From Bacteroidota bacterium (GTDB lineage: Bacteria > Bacteroidota > Bacteroidia > SXHM01): DNA of 39,315 nucleotides. A model generated the notes under the pieces. It was not told the DNA's origin, searched no databases, and was given only the letters and a program-made list of their open reading frames with translations. Every line of letters begins with the position of its first letter. The stretch's first letter is position 1. Shown here in pieces: positions 14,921 through 24,328 of the stretch. The stretch is from positions 1 through 39,315 of the forward strand of contig CANKAM010000034.1 in assembly GCA_947479755.1 (NCBI GenBank). The letters run 5' to 3'. The position numbers and the translations under genes are program-made.

Positions 14921-16144
14921 TTACTGATTGATTTTCAGGTCGTGACCCATTTTATTTTTTTTTGTTTGCAGGTAAAGTTTGTTGTGTTCGTTTGATTCTA
15001 TTTCAAGTGCAATATTTTCAACTATTTCTAATCCATAGCCTATAAGTCCTGCTCGTTTGGTAGGATTGTTAGTAAGTAGTTTTATTTTAGAAATACCAAG
15101 GTCGCGCAATATTTGCGCACCAACACCGTAATCGCGTTCATCCATTTTAAAACCCAGTTCTAAGTTGGCTTCTACAGTATCGCGTCCTTCTTCCTGTAAT
15201 TTGTATGCTTTCAGTTTGTTCAGCAAACCAATTCCTCTTCCTTCCTGATTCATGTAAACAATTACGCCTTTGCCGTCTTTCTCCACCATTTCCATCGCTT
15301 TTTCCAATTGAGGTCCGCAATCGCAGCGGCACGAACCAAAAATATCGCCCGTTAAACAGGAAGAGTGAACGCGAACCAACACAGCTTCATCTTTTTTCCA
15401 TTCGCCTTTTACTAAGGCTAAATGCTCTTGTCCTGTTGTTGTTTGTTTGTAGGCATACAAATCAAAGTTTCCCAGTTTAGTGGGTAGTTTTATCTTCACT
15501 TCGCGCTCTATCAATGATTCCGTGCGCAAGCGATAAGCAATCATATCTTCAATTGAAATAATTTTCAGGTTGAATTTTTTTGCCATTTCCAGCAATTCGG
15601 GAAGACGAGCCATTGTTCCGTCTTCGTTCATGATTTCAACCAAAACACCTGCAGGCTCAAAACCTGCCATGCGAGCTAAATCAATAGTGGCTTCGGTATG
15701 CCCTGTTCTACGCAGAACGCCACCGCGTTTTGCTTTTAGTGGAAATATATGTCCGGGTTTTCCGAGTTCTTCCGGTTTTATGTTCGGGTCAATTAATGCT
15801 TTAATTGTTTTTGAGCGGTCACTTGCAGAAATTCCTGTAGTGCATCCATGCCCGATTAAATCAACTGAAACGGTGAAGGGCGTTTCATAAACGGCAGTAT
15901 TATCTGTTACCATTAATTGTAAACCAAGTTCATTGCAGCGATCTTCAATCAGCGGAGCGCAGATTAACCCGCGTCCATGTGTTGCCATAAAATTGATTAC
16001 TTCGGGAGTTGCGTTGCGGGCTGCTGTAATAAAATCTCCTTCGTTTTCGCGGTCGGCATCATCTACCACAATCACCACTTTTCCTGCTATAATATCTGTG
16101 ATTGCCTCCTCAACTGTGTTGAGTTGTTTTTTTAGTTCGTTCAT
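14921..16144 (-). CDS. ribBA: Bifunctional DHBP synthase / GTP cyclohydrolase II
   Basis: This 407-residue fusion catalyses two entry steps of riboflavin synthesis. Residues 1-200 are 3,4-dihydroxy-2-butanone-4-phosphate synthase (ribulose 5-phosphate substrate), with [22 protein letters not shown] and [14 protein letters not shown]. Residues 205-400 are GTP cyclohydrolase II, with the zinc Cys cluster in [20 protein letters not shown] and the catalytic region [20 protein letters not shown]. All key residues seen are intact and the length is normal. A TACTTTTG box lies 17 nt before the ATG. No other rib gene is nearby. Confidence 0.97.
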   Translation of the reverse strand: MNELKKQLNTVEEAITDIIAGKVVIVVDDADRENEGDFITAARNATPEVINFMATHGRGLICAPLIEDRCNELGLQLMVTDNTAVYETPFTVSVDLIGHGCTTGISASDRSKTIKALIDPNIKPEELGKPGHIFPLKAKRGGVLRRTGHTEATIDLARMAGFEPAGVLVEIMNEDGTMARLPELLEMAKKFNLKIISIEDMIAYRLRTESLIEREVKIKLPTKLGNFDLYAYKQTTTGQEHLALVKGEWKKDEAVLVRVHSSCLTGDIFGSCRCDCGPQLEKAMEMVEKDGKGVIVYMNQEGRGIGLLNKLKAYKLQEEGRDTVEANLELGFKMDERDYGVGAQILRDLGISKIKLLTNNPTKRAGLIGYGLEIVENIALEIESNEHNKLYLQTKKNKMGHDLKINQ

Positions 16145-16161
16145 TCTTTAAAATAAGTGTG

Positions 16162-16169
16162 CAAAAGTA
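16162..16169 (-). promoter_or_regulatory. -7 box TACTTTTG for ribBA
   Basis: The minus strand reads TACTTTTG, ending 17 nt before the ribBA ATG at 16144. It also falls in the short gap to the dihydroorotase homologue, giving ribBA its own promoter. Confidence 0.5.
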
Positions 16170-16181
16170 GTGTTTTTTACC

Positions 16182-17453
16182 TTATCCACACTCGCTGAAC
16201 TGCCCGTTGTTGTAGATTGCTAAAGCCTTTCCTGTAAAGGATTTTCCAGTGAAGGGAGTGTTTTTAGATTTAGAGCGGATTTCTTTTTCCGTGAATGTCC
16301 ATTTCAGCGTTGGATTGAATAGTGTAAGGTTGGCATCGTTACCTTCATTCACAGAAGGAATATCAAGATTTAATATTTTCCGTGGGTTAATTGCTGTTTT
16401 TTCAATTAGCTGTTCTTGTGTCAGCGCATCTGAAAGTCCAGTGTTTGCTATTGCATAAGATGTTTCCAAACCTATTATTCCGAAAGCGGCATAATCAAAT
16501 TCTACCTTCTTGTTTTCTTCGTCTTCGGGACTGTGGTCGCTGGCAATAACATCTATTGTTCCGTCATTCAGACCTTTTACTAAGGCTTTAATATCGGCTT
16601 TGCCGCGCAATGGTGGTTTTACTTTATAGTTGCTGTCAAATCCGGTGAGTAAACTGTCGTCTAATGAAAGGTGGTGTGGTGTTACATCGGCAGTTATTTT
16701 CAATCCTTTTTTCTTTGCCTGCCTTATTAAGTCCACAGATTTTGCAGTACTTACCGAAGATATGTGCAGTGGTGTATCGTTGTATTCTGCAAGAAAAATA
16801 TCGCGTGAAATTTGTAACTCTTCTGCAACTGCAGGCATTCCCTGAATTCCAAGTGTGGTGCTTGTTTCACCTTCATTCATTTTTCCTGAAGCAGATATTC
16901 TTGCATCATCTGGAAAACTGATGATTAAGCCATTAAATCCTTTTGTGTAAAGCATGGCAAGTGAAAGTAATCTGGGGTTTTCTATCGCTTGTTTTCCGTC
17001 TGAGAATGCTACAGCACCAGCATTGTGCATGTCAAACATTTCAGCCAGTTCTTTTCCTTTTCGTTCTTTTGAAACCGTTCCTATAGGAAAGACATCTACT
17101 ATCTGGTTTTTTGTTTTGTTTTTTACGAATTCAATTTCTGCTTTGGTATGCAGTGGTGGATTGGTAGATGGTTTGCACGCAACACCTGTAAAACCGCCCT
17201 GAGCAGCAGCTTTTATTCCGCTCATCAAGTCTTCTTTTTGTTCGTATCCGGGTTCCCGGAAATTCACATTCATATCAAACCAGCCGGGAGAAACGCACAG
17301 GCCTTTGTGATCATACACTTTTATTTTACCTTCTGATTTCAGGTCTTTTCCAATCTTCTCAATTTTGCCTTTGCGTATTAGAATGTCAACTGTTTTTCCG
17401 TTGTGCTTTGAAGCGGGGTCAACCACTTTTGCAGATTTGATAAGAAGATCCAT
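16182..17453 (-). CDS. Dihydroorotase-like amidohydrolase, metal ligands missing
   Basis: This 423-residue protein has the class I dihydroorotase fold and length, with GLCVSPGWFDMNVNFREPGY at the start of the barrel and VIASDHSPED near the end. The metal-binding H-x-H is replaced by Asn62-x-Asn64. The later H-x-E-D ligand motif reads SFPDD and lacks the His. His230 in LHISSVST, Asp152 and Asp306 remain. Active dihydroorotase (pyrimidine synthesis) needs a binuclear metal centre, so this copy is probably not catalytic. Non-catalytic dihydroorotase homologues that support aspartate transcarbamoylase are known in pseudomonads. No pyrB is in the window. The gene is probably co-transcribed with the BatA-like gene 43 nt upstream. 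Confidence 0.85.
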   Translation of the reverse strand: MDLLIKSAKVVDPASKHNGKTVDILIRKGKIEKIGKDLKSEGKIKVYDHKGLCVSPGWFDMNVNFREPGYEQKEDLMSGIKAAAQGGFTGVACKPSTNPPLHTKAEIEFVKNKTKNQIVDVFPIGTVSKERKGKELAEMFDMHNAGAVAFSDGKQAIENPRLLSLAMLYTKGFNGLIISFPDDARISASGKMNEGETSTTLGIQGMPAVAEELQISRDIFLAEYNDTPLHISSVSTAKSVDLIRQAKKKGLKITADVTPHHLSLDDSLLTGFDSNYKVKPPLRGKADIKALVKGLNDGTIDVIASDHSPEDEENKKVEFDYAAFGIIGLETSYAIANTGLSDALTQEQLIEKTAINPRKILNLDIPSVNEGNDANLTLFNPTLKWTFTEKEIRSKSKNTPFTGKSFTGKALAIYNNGQFSECG

Positions 17454-17469
17454 GTTGTTTATTTTTAGT

Positions 17470-17496
17470 TTGTCACCCTGAGCATAGTCGAAGGGT
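17470..17496. repeat. Dispersed intergenic repeat (GTCACCCTGAGC type)
   Basis: The 43-nt gap between the two minus-strand genes contains TTTGTCACCCTGAGCATAGT followed by CGAAGGGT. From memory this short sequence recurs between genes in many Bacteroidota and other bacteria. ACCCT and AGGGT form short arms. Only one copy is visible here. Confidence 0.5.
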
Positions 17497-19545
17497 TTAT
17501 TTTAATAACCGTATCAATAATACTTCTGAAATAATAAAAGCAAGTGCCAGACACACAAACCATTTCCACAGTTTTATTCCTTCATTCAGTTCGGTCAAAG
17601 TTATTGCAAGACTTTTATTATTTGTTTCTACTACTGAAAAATTTCCACTTCCTGCTTTTTCAGCCATTGTTTCCAACTCTGTGGTGCTAAAATAGTTCAG
17701 CACAGATTCTTTGCGGTTGTAATTAAATGAAAGTCCGAAAAGTGTGTCCGTCTTTGCTTTCAGTAAATAGTTTCCTGCTTCTTTCAGTTGGTTGCCGAAT
17801 ACTACTGATGTAAGCGGACCAATAATTTTCTGCTCAGGAATAATTTCAAATGAGTTGGAAGAACCTGTAATGCGGTAAACACTTTCCCCTGCGATATTGG
17901 TATTGGGAAATTCAGTTGATTGTTCTTTTCCTATTGTATGAGAAAGCGGTCGCACCGGCTGACTGAACAAGGCAATATTGTAAAGCGTTGGCACAAAAAG
18001 TGCGTGTCGTGAAAAGTTGCTAAACTCATCTGAAAGGCTTACAGATAGCAGATATGTAATACCTTTTCCTGAAACATATTTCGAAAGAAAACTTTCACCA
18101 TTGCTCAGACGCATCAGAATTTCTTCGCGTGTTTTGGTGTTTTTAGAAATGATATAATGTTTTGAAACAACAGGTAAGTCAAGGTTCTTATTTTCTTTTT
18201 TCTTTTCAAAAACATTGGCGAAAATTTCACTTTGATAATTAATGCTGCTCACTTTTGATGCACTGCTGTCTTTTCCGGAAATGCTTCCTGCTTCTAGGGA
18301 AAGCAACAGCTCGTTGTATGAAGTGATGTCTGAATTCTGAGCAGGGATAATCATCACACTTCCTCCTGCCTGTGCAAAGCGTTTCAGTTCCTGCGTCAGT
18401 CCAGATGAAATGGAGCTGATTTCATTTGCGATAACCAATGAGTAGTTTGGCAATGAAGTATAATTCACATTTTTTTCATTCTGATTATCGAGAATAAAAT
18501 AGGGGTCGTTTCCGAAAAGAGAATTAATCGGTTTGCTCTCCTCTTTACCTTTGATGCAAAGCACCGGAATGTTTTTTGCCACATTGAACGTGAAGAAAAA
18601 CTTGTCGTCATACGTTACTGGATAATCAGTGATGGTCAGTTCGCCAAGTTGCAACCCTGTTTCTGAAAGCGTGAACGAAAGCGGAACTTCAGTTTCAGAT
18701 TGTGCCGCTATCGTAAAACTTGCCAACGCTTTCTGTGTGCCGTTGAGCATCAATTTTATAGGAATATTTTCATAATTTTCGTCTGAGTTGTTTCTTATTC
18801 TCAGCTTTAGTTCCTCCGGCCGGTTAATCTGACGGATAGGAGTGGAGAACCAGCAGGAGTCGATATACAGGTTGTTGCTTTGCGCAGGAGTTACAGGAAT
18901 AAAATAGCAAGATAAAGAACTATCTGCTTTTATCTCTTCAATATTACTCACGCTTTTCTGAAAGTCAGAAATGATGTAGTTGCTTCCGCCTGAATTTCCT
19001 TGTGACTTGAGTGCGTCTTTTTGTCTTGAATAAATTTCGGAAAGTGTTTTTACCGAAGGGCTGATTTTCACTTCGTTTAACAACTCCAGAAATTCTTCGC
19101 GGTTTACCAGGCGTTGTTGATGTCCTTCAAAATCATTGGTGAGCAATTGAAACTTCTGCGAAGATGGAAATGCTGAAGCAATTTCTTTTGCTTTGTTCTT
19201 CGCATCATCCAGCATTGTTCCAGAAGTTCCGTTGGCTTCCATACTGAATGAATTATCAACAAAAATGCTTGCAGCACCTTCGGGTGTGTTGGCGCTGCTG
19301 TTTTTTGCAGGAATAAAGGGTTGTGCAAATGCTAATACTAGACAAGCTATAGTCAGCAGTCGTGCAGCCAATACCAGTAAGTGTTTAAGTCGTGAGCGCG
19401 ATTGTGTTTCAATTTTTACTTCGCGCAGAAACTGCACATTGCTGAAATAAACGGTAACAAAGCGTCTGAAATTGAAAAGATGAACAAATACGGGAATAGA
19501 GAGAGCCGAGAGTGCAAAGAGAAATTCGGGATAGACAAAACTCAT
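17497..19545 (-). CDS. BatA-like membrane protein with VWA domain
   Basis: This 682-residue protein starts with the BatA N-terminal domain: MSFVYPEFLFALSALSIPVF, HLFNFRR, and a second membrane segment LLVLAARLLTIACLVLAFAQ. A VWA-type region follows with the metal site DNSFS at 97-101. A long periplasmic part without recognised motifs ends in a membrane segment near the C-end (about 660-680). This layout is frequent in Bacteroidota and is linked to the aerotolerance (Bat) group, but the full Bat operon with MoxR ATPase is not here. The function is probably cell-envelope related. The ATG is 7 nt after a TACCTTTG box. Confidence 0.85.
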   Translation of the reverse strand: MSFVYPEFLFALSALSIPVFVHLFNFRRFVTVYFSNVQFLREVKIETQSRSRLKHLLVLAARLLTIACLVLAFAQPFIPAKNSSANTPEGAASIFVDNSFSMEANGTSGTMLDDAKNKAKEIASAFPSSQKFQLLTNDFEGHQQRLVNREEFLELLNEVKISPSVKTLSEIYSRQKDALKSQGNSGGSNYIISDFQKSVSNIEEIKADSSLSCYFIPVTPAQSNNLYIDSCWFSTPIRQINRPEELKLRIRNNSDENYENIPIKLMLNGTQKALASFTIAAQSETEVPLSFTLSETGLQLGELTITDYPVTYDDKFFFTFNVAKNIPVLCIKGKEESKPINSLFGNDPYFILDNQNEKNVNYTSLPNYSLVIANEISSISSGLTQELKRFAQAGGSVMIIPAQNSDITSYNELLLSLEAGSISGKDSSASKVSSINYQSEIFANVFEKKKENKNLDLPVVSKHYIISKNTKTREEILMRLSNGESFLSKYVSGKGITYLLSVSLSDEFSNFSRHALFVPTLYNIALFSQPVRPLSHTIGKEQSTEFPNTNIAGESVYRITGSSNSFEIIPEQKIIGPLTSVVFGNQLKEAGNYLLKAKTDTLFGLSFNYNRKESVLNYFSTTELETMAEKAGSGNFSVVETNNKSLAITLTELNEGIKLWKWFVCLALAFIISEVLLIRLLK

Positions 19546-19552
19546 CGGAGTG

Positions 19553-19560
19553 CAAAGGTA
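19553..19560 (-). promoter_or_regulatory. -7 box TACCTTTG for the BatA-like gene
   Basis: The minus strand reads TACCTTTG and ends 7 nt before the ATG at 19545, again pointing to a leaderless or nearly leaderless transcript. Confidence 0.5.
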
Positions 19561-19597
19561 ATAAAAGCTACCCCATACCGAATTATTTTTTTAGTTC

Positions 19598-20506
19598 TTA
19601 AAACGAAAGCATAATTGTTCTCAGGCTGAGCAGAATTATTACGGCACCAACAATGAGCATCAGCGTGCGGTTGTTTACCTTCTGACATAAATAAGCTGCA
19701 AAGGGCGAGGCAATAACACCACCACTCATAAGTCCTGTTACCACTATCCAGTTGTCGATGCCTAGCATAAAAGTAAAGGTGCTTGCACCTGCCAGTGCCA
19801 CAAAAAACTCGGCAAGGTTAACCGAACCTATTGTATAGCGTGGGTTTCGACCATTGTATAACAGACCAGAAACTACAACTGCTCCCCAGCCTCCACCACC
19901 GGTTGTATCCAGCAGCCCTCCGGCAAAGGCAAGAGAGGTTATATGTTTTGTTTTTTTCTTCTTTGCTTTGTTAAACAGTGCTTTAAAAATTACTACTCCG
20001 CCCATCACAAACAGATAGGCTGCTATGTACGGCTTAATTATGTTGCCATCAATTGAACTCAGTAAAAATGCTCCGATTATTGCACCGATAACACCCGGAA
20101 TAACCAAACTGCGAAACAGTTTTTTGTTAACGTTTTTAAACTTCAGATGCGACAAGCCCGATGCACCTGTGGTAACTACTTCGGCAGCATGAACACTTGC
20201 GCTGGCGGATGCAGGAGGCAAACCTAAACTGAGAAGAAATGTTGTAGAACTTATTCCGTAAGCCATGCCCAATGCACCGTCTATCATTTGGGCAAGAAAA
20301 CCTACAAGCATGAATAGTAGAAAATCAGTAAGATTAAAGTCCTTAATTAATTCATTAAATGAAGCAGAATTGCTGAACTCAGGTTGAAATTGAAACGCAA
20401 TTAGCAGGAATACAGAAATAATGAGCAGTACAGAAACAGCTATAAGCACCCACTTGGTAAAGGGATGAACAATGCCTGCAAATAATAGATTTTTAAACTC
20501 CTGCAC
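19598..20506 (-). CDS. TSUP (TauE/SafE) family permease
   Basis: This membrane protein of about 302 residues has two TSUP repeats: FMLVGFLAQMIDGALGMAYG near the start and SLAFAGGLLDTTGGGGWGAV in the second half. Seven to eight hydrophobic segments are visible. The family exports sulfite, sulfoacetate or other small anions; the substrate here is unknown. The frame is open to a TTG at 20533. I prefer the GTG at 20506, because TATCTTCG, a near-match to the -7 box, lies 16 nt before it and would otherwise be coding. It is divergent from the NlpC/P60 gene. Confidence 0.88.
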   Translation of the reverse strand: MQEFKNLLFAGIVHPFTKWVLIAVSVLLIISVFLLIAFQFQPEFSNSASFNELIKDFNLTDFLLFMLVGFLAQMIDGALGMAYGISSTTFLLSLGLPPASASASVHAAEVVTTGASGLSHLKFKNVNKKLFRSLVIPGVIGAIIGAFLLSSIDGNIIKPYIAAYLFVMGGVVIFKALFNKAKKKKTKHITSLAFAGGLLDTTGGGGWGAVVVSGLLYNGRNPRYTIGSVNLAEFFVALAGASTFTFMLGIDNWIVVTGLMSGGVIASPFAAYLCQKVNNRTLMLIVGAVIILLSLRTIMLSF

Positions 20507-20611
20507 GATGTTGATTGTTGTGCGAAGATACAAAGTCTGAATATCAGGTAGGCTATTATGAAGAGAGTAATTTTTTGTTCACAGTATGCGTAACGATTGT
20601 ATTTTTAGAGC

Positions 20612-21133
20612 GTGAGAAAAATAATTATTTGTTCCTGTTTTATTCTGCTTTGTATATTTGGTGTAAGTGCACAAACTGATTCTCTTAAGTTTAAAATACC
20701 AGCACTCGATACCCTTGCCGCACTTAAGTATTTTGAAAGTAAAGGATTAAAAGTTGACAGTTGTGTTAATATGAACCTTTATTTCGAAATTTATAAATGG
20801 CTTAATACACCTTATTGTTATGCAGGTGAAACAGCTAAAGGAATTGATTGTTCAGGCTTTTCTAATAAAATATATCAATCAGTTTTTGGCAAAACACTAG
20901 AAGGGGGTTCGCGTGATATTTTTACTAAGGTTAAGCCCATTAATATTAAACTGGCACAAGAAGGCGATTTGCTTTTTTTTAAAATTTGGAAAGGACAAAT
21001 ATCACACGTTGGTGTTTATTTGCAGGGGCGAAAGTTTGCACACGCTACTACGCAGGCAGGCGTAATTATCAGTGACCTTGACGAGGCTTATTACAAGAAG
21101 TATTTTTACAAAGCAGGCCACTTACTGAAGTAA
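20612..21133 (+). CDS. Secreted NlpC/P60 family cell-wall hydrolase
   Basis: This 173-residue protein starts with GTG and has a Sec signal peptide (about 1-20, ending VSAQ). An NlpC/P60 domain covers about 55-170, with catalytic Cys80 in GIDCSGF, His132 in ISHVGVYL and a polar His144 in FAHATT. This triad arrangement is standard for gamma-D-glutamyl-diamino acid peptidases that cut peptidoglycan stem peptides. There is no extra binding domain. The gene stands alone between a divergent permease and a secreted YD-like protein. Confidence 0.9.
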   Translation: MRKIIICSCFILLCIFGVSAQTDSLKFKIPALDTLAALKYFESKGLKVDSCVNMNLYFEIYKWLNTPYCYAGETAKGIDCSGFSNKIYQSVFGKTLEGGSRDIFTKVKPINIKLAQEGDLLFFKIWKGQISHVGVYLQGRKFAHATTQAGVIISDLDEAYYKKYFYKAGHLLK

Positions 21134-21201
21134 TGATTGCCTAGCTGAGGAATGTTATCTTTCCATTAATAGTACTTTTAGCAACAATCTAATCTCATTT
21201 T

Positions 21202-22113
21202 ATGAAAGTTATTCTGCCTATACTTCTTTTTTCGGTTTCATCTTTCTTTGCATCAGCACAATCTACATCCGACAAAAGAAATGATCTCGAAAAGTCCTAT
21301 CTGAAAGGATCAGTAACTTCACTTAAAGAAGTCAAATACAGTATTCGTCTTGAAAAAGGCAAAGCAGTAAAAGACACTATTGCCGAAGCACCAAAATCCT
21401 ATCGCTACAATAATGCAGGATATATTACCGAAGAAGTTTATTACGAACTGAATGACAGCATTAGCGAAAAGTGGAGTTTTGTGTTTGATGCCAACAACAA
21501 GCAGCTGGAAGGCAACCGTTATATGGCTGATGGTTATTTGGTGTGGAATTATACCTGCACCTATAATGCTGCAGGCAACTGCACAGAGGTGAGTAAATAT
21601 GAGGAAGGCGTTCTGGTTGAGATTTCCACTTATAGATATGACAGCAGAGGCAACTGCACTTTTGTAAGTTCTGAATCAGAGGGGATTTGGACAGATACCA
21701 TGCGCTATGATGCCAACAACAATGAGATAGAACATTACACCACCAACCCAGAAGGCGAAAATGTATTGCATAAAACACATCACTATGATAGCAATAACAA
21801 TATGATTGAATCTATTGAGTACGATAACTTTGGCGCGATTTCATTTAAGCAAACCTTTGTTTACGATAAAAATAACAGGGAAACAGAAAGTAAGTTTTAC
21901 TCTGCTGAAGGCAATATGCTGGAGCGCGTTGGCCGCACTTATGATAGCAAAGGAAATGTAGCAAGCTATATTTCATACAAAGATAATGGCGACCCGAAAT
22001 GGACAATGACCTATACTTATGATTACGACAAGCGCCAGAACTGGACGCAGAAAACAGATTTTGCTGATGGCAAGCCTATTTATATTACCGAGCGGTTAAT
22101 AACGTATTATTAG
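21202..22113 (+). CDS. Secreted protein with YD-like repeats
   Basis: This 303-residue protein has a signal peptide (about 1-19, ending ASAQ). The body consists of degenerate beta-hairpin repeats of roughly 20-25 residues with Y-x-Y-D/N-x2-G-N cores, for example YRYDSRGNCTF, MRYDANNNEI, HHYDSNNNMI, FVYDKNNRET and RTYDSKGNVA. These resemble RHS/YD repeats, but no toxin or core domain is attached. It is probably a periplasmic or surface beta-solenoid. Function unknown. TACTTTTA, a near-match to the -7 box, lies shortly upstream of the ATG. Confidence 0.75.
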   Translation: MKVILPILLFSVSSFFASAQSTSDKRNDLEKSYLKGSVTSLKEVKYSIRLEKGKAVKDTIAEAPKSYRYNNAGYITEEVYYELNDSISEKWSFVFDANNKQLEGNRYMADGYLVWNYTCTYNAAGNCTEVSKYEEGVLVEISTYRYDSRGNCTFVSSESEGIWTDTMRYDANNNEIEHYTTNPEGENVLHKTHHYDSNNNMIESIEYDNFGAISFKQTFVYDKNNRETESKFYSAEGNMLERVGRTYDSKGNVASYISYKDNGDPKWTMTYTYDYDKRQNWTQKTDFADGKPIYITERLITYY

Positions 22114-22143
22114 TCTTTGTATAAATTTGAAAATTGTTACAAT

Positions 22144-22151
22144 TACATTTG
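22144..22151 (+). promoter_or_regulatory. -7 box TACATTTG for ptrB
   Basis: An exact TAnnTTTG match lies 17 nt before the ATG at 22169. It supports that start over the in-frame TTG at 22127, which would place the box inside the coding region. Confidence 0.5.
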
Positions 22152-22168
22152 CCCCAAACCCCGCATTC

Positions 22169-24322
22169 ATGTATAACAAACTACTCTTATTCACAGGCCT
22201 TATCCTTCTGGCAGCCTGCAACAACTCTTCTGATATGAAAACAACCCCTTACCAATGGCCCGACGTAAAGGCCCCCGTTGCCGAACTGAAGCCCCTGCAA
22301 CGCATCCTTCACGGTGATACCGTTACCGATAACTATTACTGGATGATAGACTACTTTAAAAATGGCCCCGACAGCACCAAAGTGGTTGATTACCTGAAAA
22401 CCGAGAATGCCTACTTAGATACTATGATGAGCGGCACTAAAAATTTTCAGCAGCAATTGTTTGCAGAAATGAAAGCCCGTATCAAAGAAAAAGATGAAAG
22501 CGTACCAGTTTTCAATAATGGCTATTTCTATTATACCCGCACCGATGAGGGCAAAGAATATTACAAATACTGCCGCAAAAAGGGCAGTCTTACCGCCCCC
22601 GAAGAAATAGTGCTGGACGTAGATGCCATGGCCGAAGGCAAAGCCTATTACGATATTGGCGAAATTGAAATCAGCGAAGACAATAAACTGGTGGCTTATG
22701 GTGTGGATGAAATATCGCGCAGAGAATACGTTGTTCATGTAAAAAATCTTGAAACAGGCGAGATTTACAAAGATGCCATACCCCGTACCGAAGGCGGTGC
22801 CGTGTGGGCCAACGATAACAAAACACTGTTCTATACATCCAAAAATCCCGAAACCCTTTTATCCGAAAAAATTAAGCGCCATGCACTGGGCACAGATGCC
22901 GCCAGCGATGTAACCGTGTACGAAGAACTGGATAAATCCAATTACATAGGCGTATCTAAAACTAAGAACAACCGATACATTGTTATTGGTTCGCAGGCCA
23001 CCATGAGTTCTGACTACCGCATGATTGATGCTGCTAAACCCGATGCAGCTTTCAAGGTGTTTCAGCCCCGCATGAAAGATGTGCTCTATTCTGTTACCCC
23101 GCTTGCCGATAAATTCCTTATCAAAACCAACTGGAATGCAAAGAACTTCCGCTTGATGGAGTGCCCGCTCGACAAGACCGAAAGCAGCAACTGGAAGGAG
23201 ATTATACCCAACCGAAGCGATGTATTACTCGAAGGTGTTGATGAATTCAAAGATTTTATTGTGCTCACCGAACGCAAAAACGGTTTAACACAATTAACCA
23301 TTCAAAGCCTTGCAGACGGCAAAGAGCATGTGCTTGATTTTGGCGAGCCTGCCTATGCAGCATGGCCGGGTGCAAACCCCGACTATAACAGCTCAACCCT
23401 GCGCTACCAGTTTACCTCCTTAGTTACTCCTTCATCAACCATTGATTACAACATGGCTACCCGCGAGAAAAAACTTTTGAAGCAGGCCGAAGTAGTTGGC
23501 GGCTACAACGCTGCCGATTATGTTACAGAGCGCCTGTATGCAACGGCCAAAGACGGAACAAAAATTCCCATCTCCATCGTTTACAAAAAGGGATTCGAGA
23601 AAAACGGAAAAGCTCCGCTCTTACTCTACGGCTATGGCTCATACGGCAACAGCATTGATGCCTATTTCGGAAGTGGTCGCCTGAGTTTGCTCAACAGAGG
23701 TTTTGCCTTTGCCATTGGTCACATCCGTGGCGGACAGGAAATGGGTCGCCAGTGGTACGATGACGGCAAGTTGATGAAAAAGATGAACACCTTTACCGAC
23801 TTTATTGACTGCGGTGAATTTCTTATCAAAGAAAAATATACAAGTGAAGAACACCTCTATGCAGAGGGTGGCAGTGCAGGTGGCCTGCTGATGGGGGCAG
23901 TCATAAACCTTGCTCCCGATATGTGGCGCGGTGTAGTGTCAGCCGTTCCTTTTGTGGATGTGGTTAACACGATGTTAGATGAAAGCATTCCGCTTACCAC
24001 CAACGAGTTTGACGAGTGGGGAAATCCGAAGAACAAAGACGCTTATTTCTACATGAAAAGCTATGCGCCTTATGAAAATATTGAGAAAAAGAACTACCCC
24101 AATATGCTGGTAACAACCGGTCTACACGACAGTCAGGTGCAGTATTTTGAACCAGCAAAATGGGTGGCAAAACTCCGTGCAACCAAAACAGACAACAACG
24201 TATTGTTATTGCATACCAATATGGATTTCGGACACGGTGGTGCCTCAGGACGTTTTGATTATTTAAAAGAGGTGGCGCTTAAATATTCCTTTATGCTTTC
24301 GCTGGAAGGCATAGATAAATAG
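22169..24322 (+). CDS. ptrB: Oligopeptidase B (S9A family), predicted lipoprotein
   Basis: This 717-residue protein starts at MYNKLLLFTG and has a lipoprotein signal with LAAC (Cys17). A seven-bladed propeller (about 70-430) precedes the alpha/beta hydrolase domain. Catalytic residues are Ser569 in GGSAGGLLMG, Asp654 in GLHDSQVQY and His689 in GHGGASGRF. The stretch PFVDVVNTMLDESIPLTTNE matches E. coli PtrB closely. The enzyme cleaves oligopeptides after basic residues. E. coli PtrB is cytosolic, so the lipoprotein form here would act in the periplasm or at the outer membrane. It ends 6 nt before a convergent gene. Confidence 0.95.
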   Translation: MYNKLLLFTGLILLAACNNSSDMKTTPYQWPDVKAPVAELKPLQRILHGDTVTDNYYWMIDYFKNGPDSTKVVDYLKTENAYLDTMMSGTKNFQQQLFAEMKARIKEKDESVPVFNNGYFYYTRTDEGKEYYKYCRKKGSLTAPEEIVLDVDAMAEGKAYYDIGEIEISEDNKLVAYGVDEISRREYVVHVKNLETGEIYKDAIPRTEGGAVWANDNKTLFYTSKNPETLLSEKIKRHALGTDAASDVTVYEELDKSNYIGVSKTKNNRYIVIGSQATMSSDYRMIDAAKPDAAFKVFQPRMKDVLYSVTPLADKFLIKTNWNAKNFRLMECPLDKTESSNWKEIIPNRSDVLLEGVDEFKDFIVLTERKNGLTQLTIQSLADGKEHVLDFGEPAYAAWPGANPDYNSSTLRYQFTSLVTPSSTIDYNMATREKKLLKQAEVVGGYNAADYVTERLYATAKDGTKIPISIVYKKGFEKNGKAPLLLYGYGSYGNSIDAYFGSGRLSLLNRGFAFAIGHIRGGQEMGRQWYDDGKLMKKMNTFTDFIDCGEFLIKEKYTSEEHLYAEGGSAGGLLMGAVINLAPDMWRGVVSAVPFVDVVNTMLDESIPLTTNEFDEWGNPKNKDAYFYMKSYAPYENIEKKNYPNMLVTTGLHDSQVQYFEPAKWVAKLRATKTDNNVLLLHTNMDFGHGGASGRFDYLKEVALKYSFMLSLEGIDK

Positions 24323-24328
24323 CAGATA

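Noticed and set aside
22127-22168. TTG start 14 codons upstream of ptrB
   Set aside because: It would hide the lipoprotein signal and place the -7 box inside the gene.
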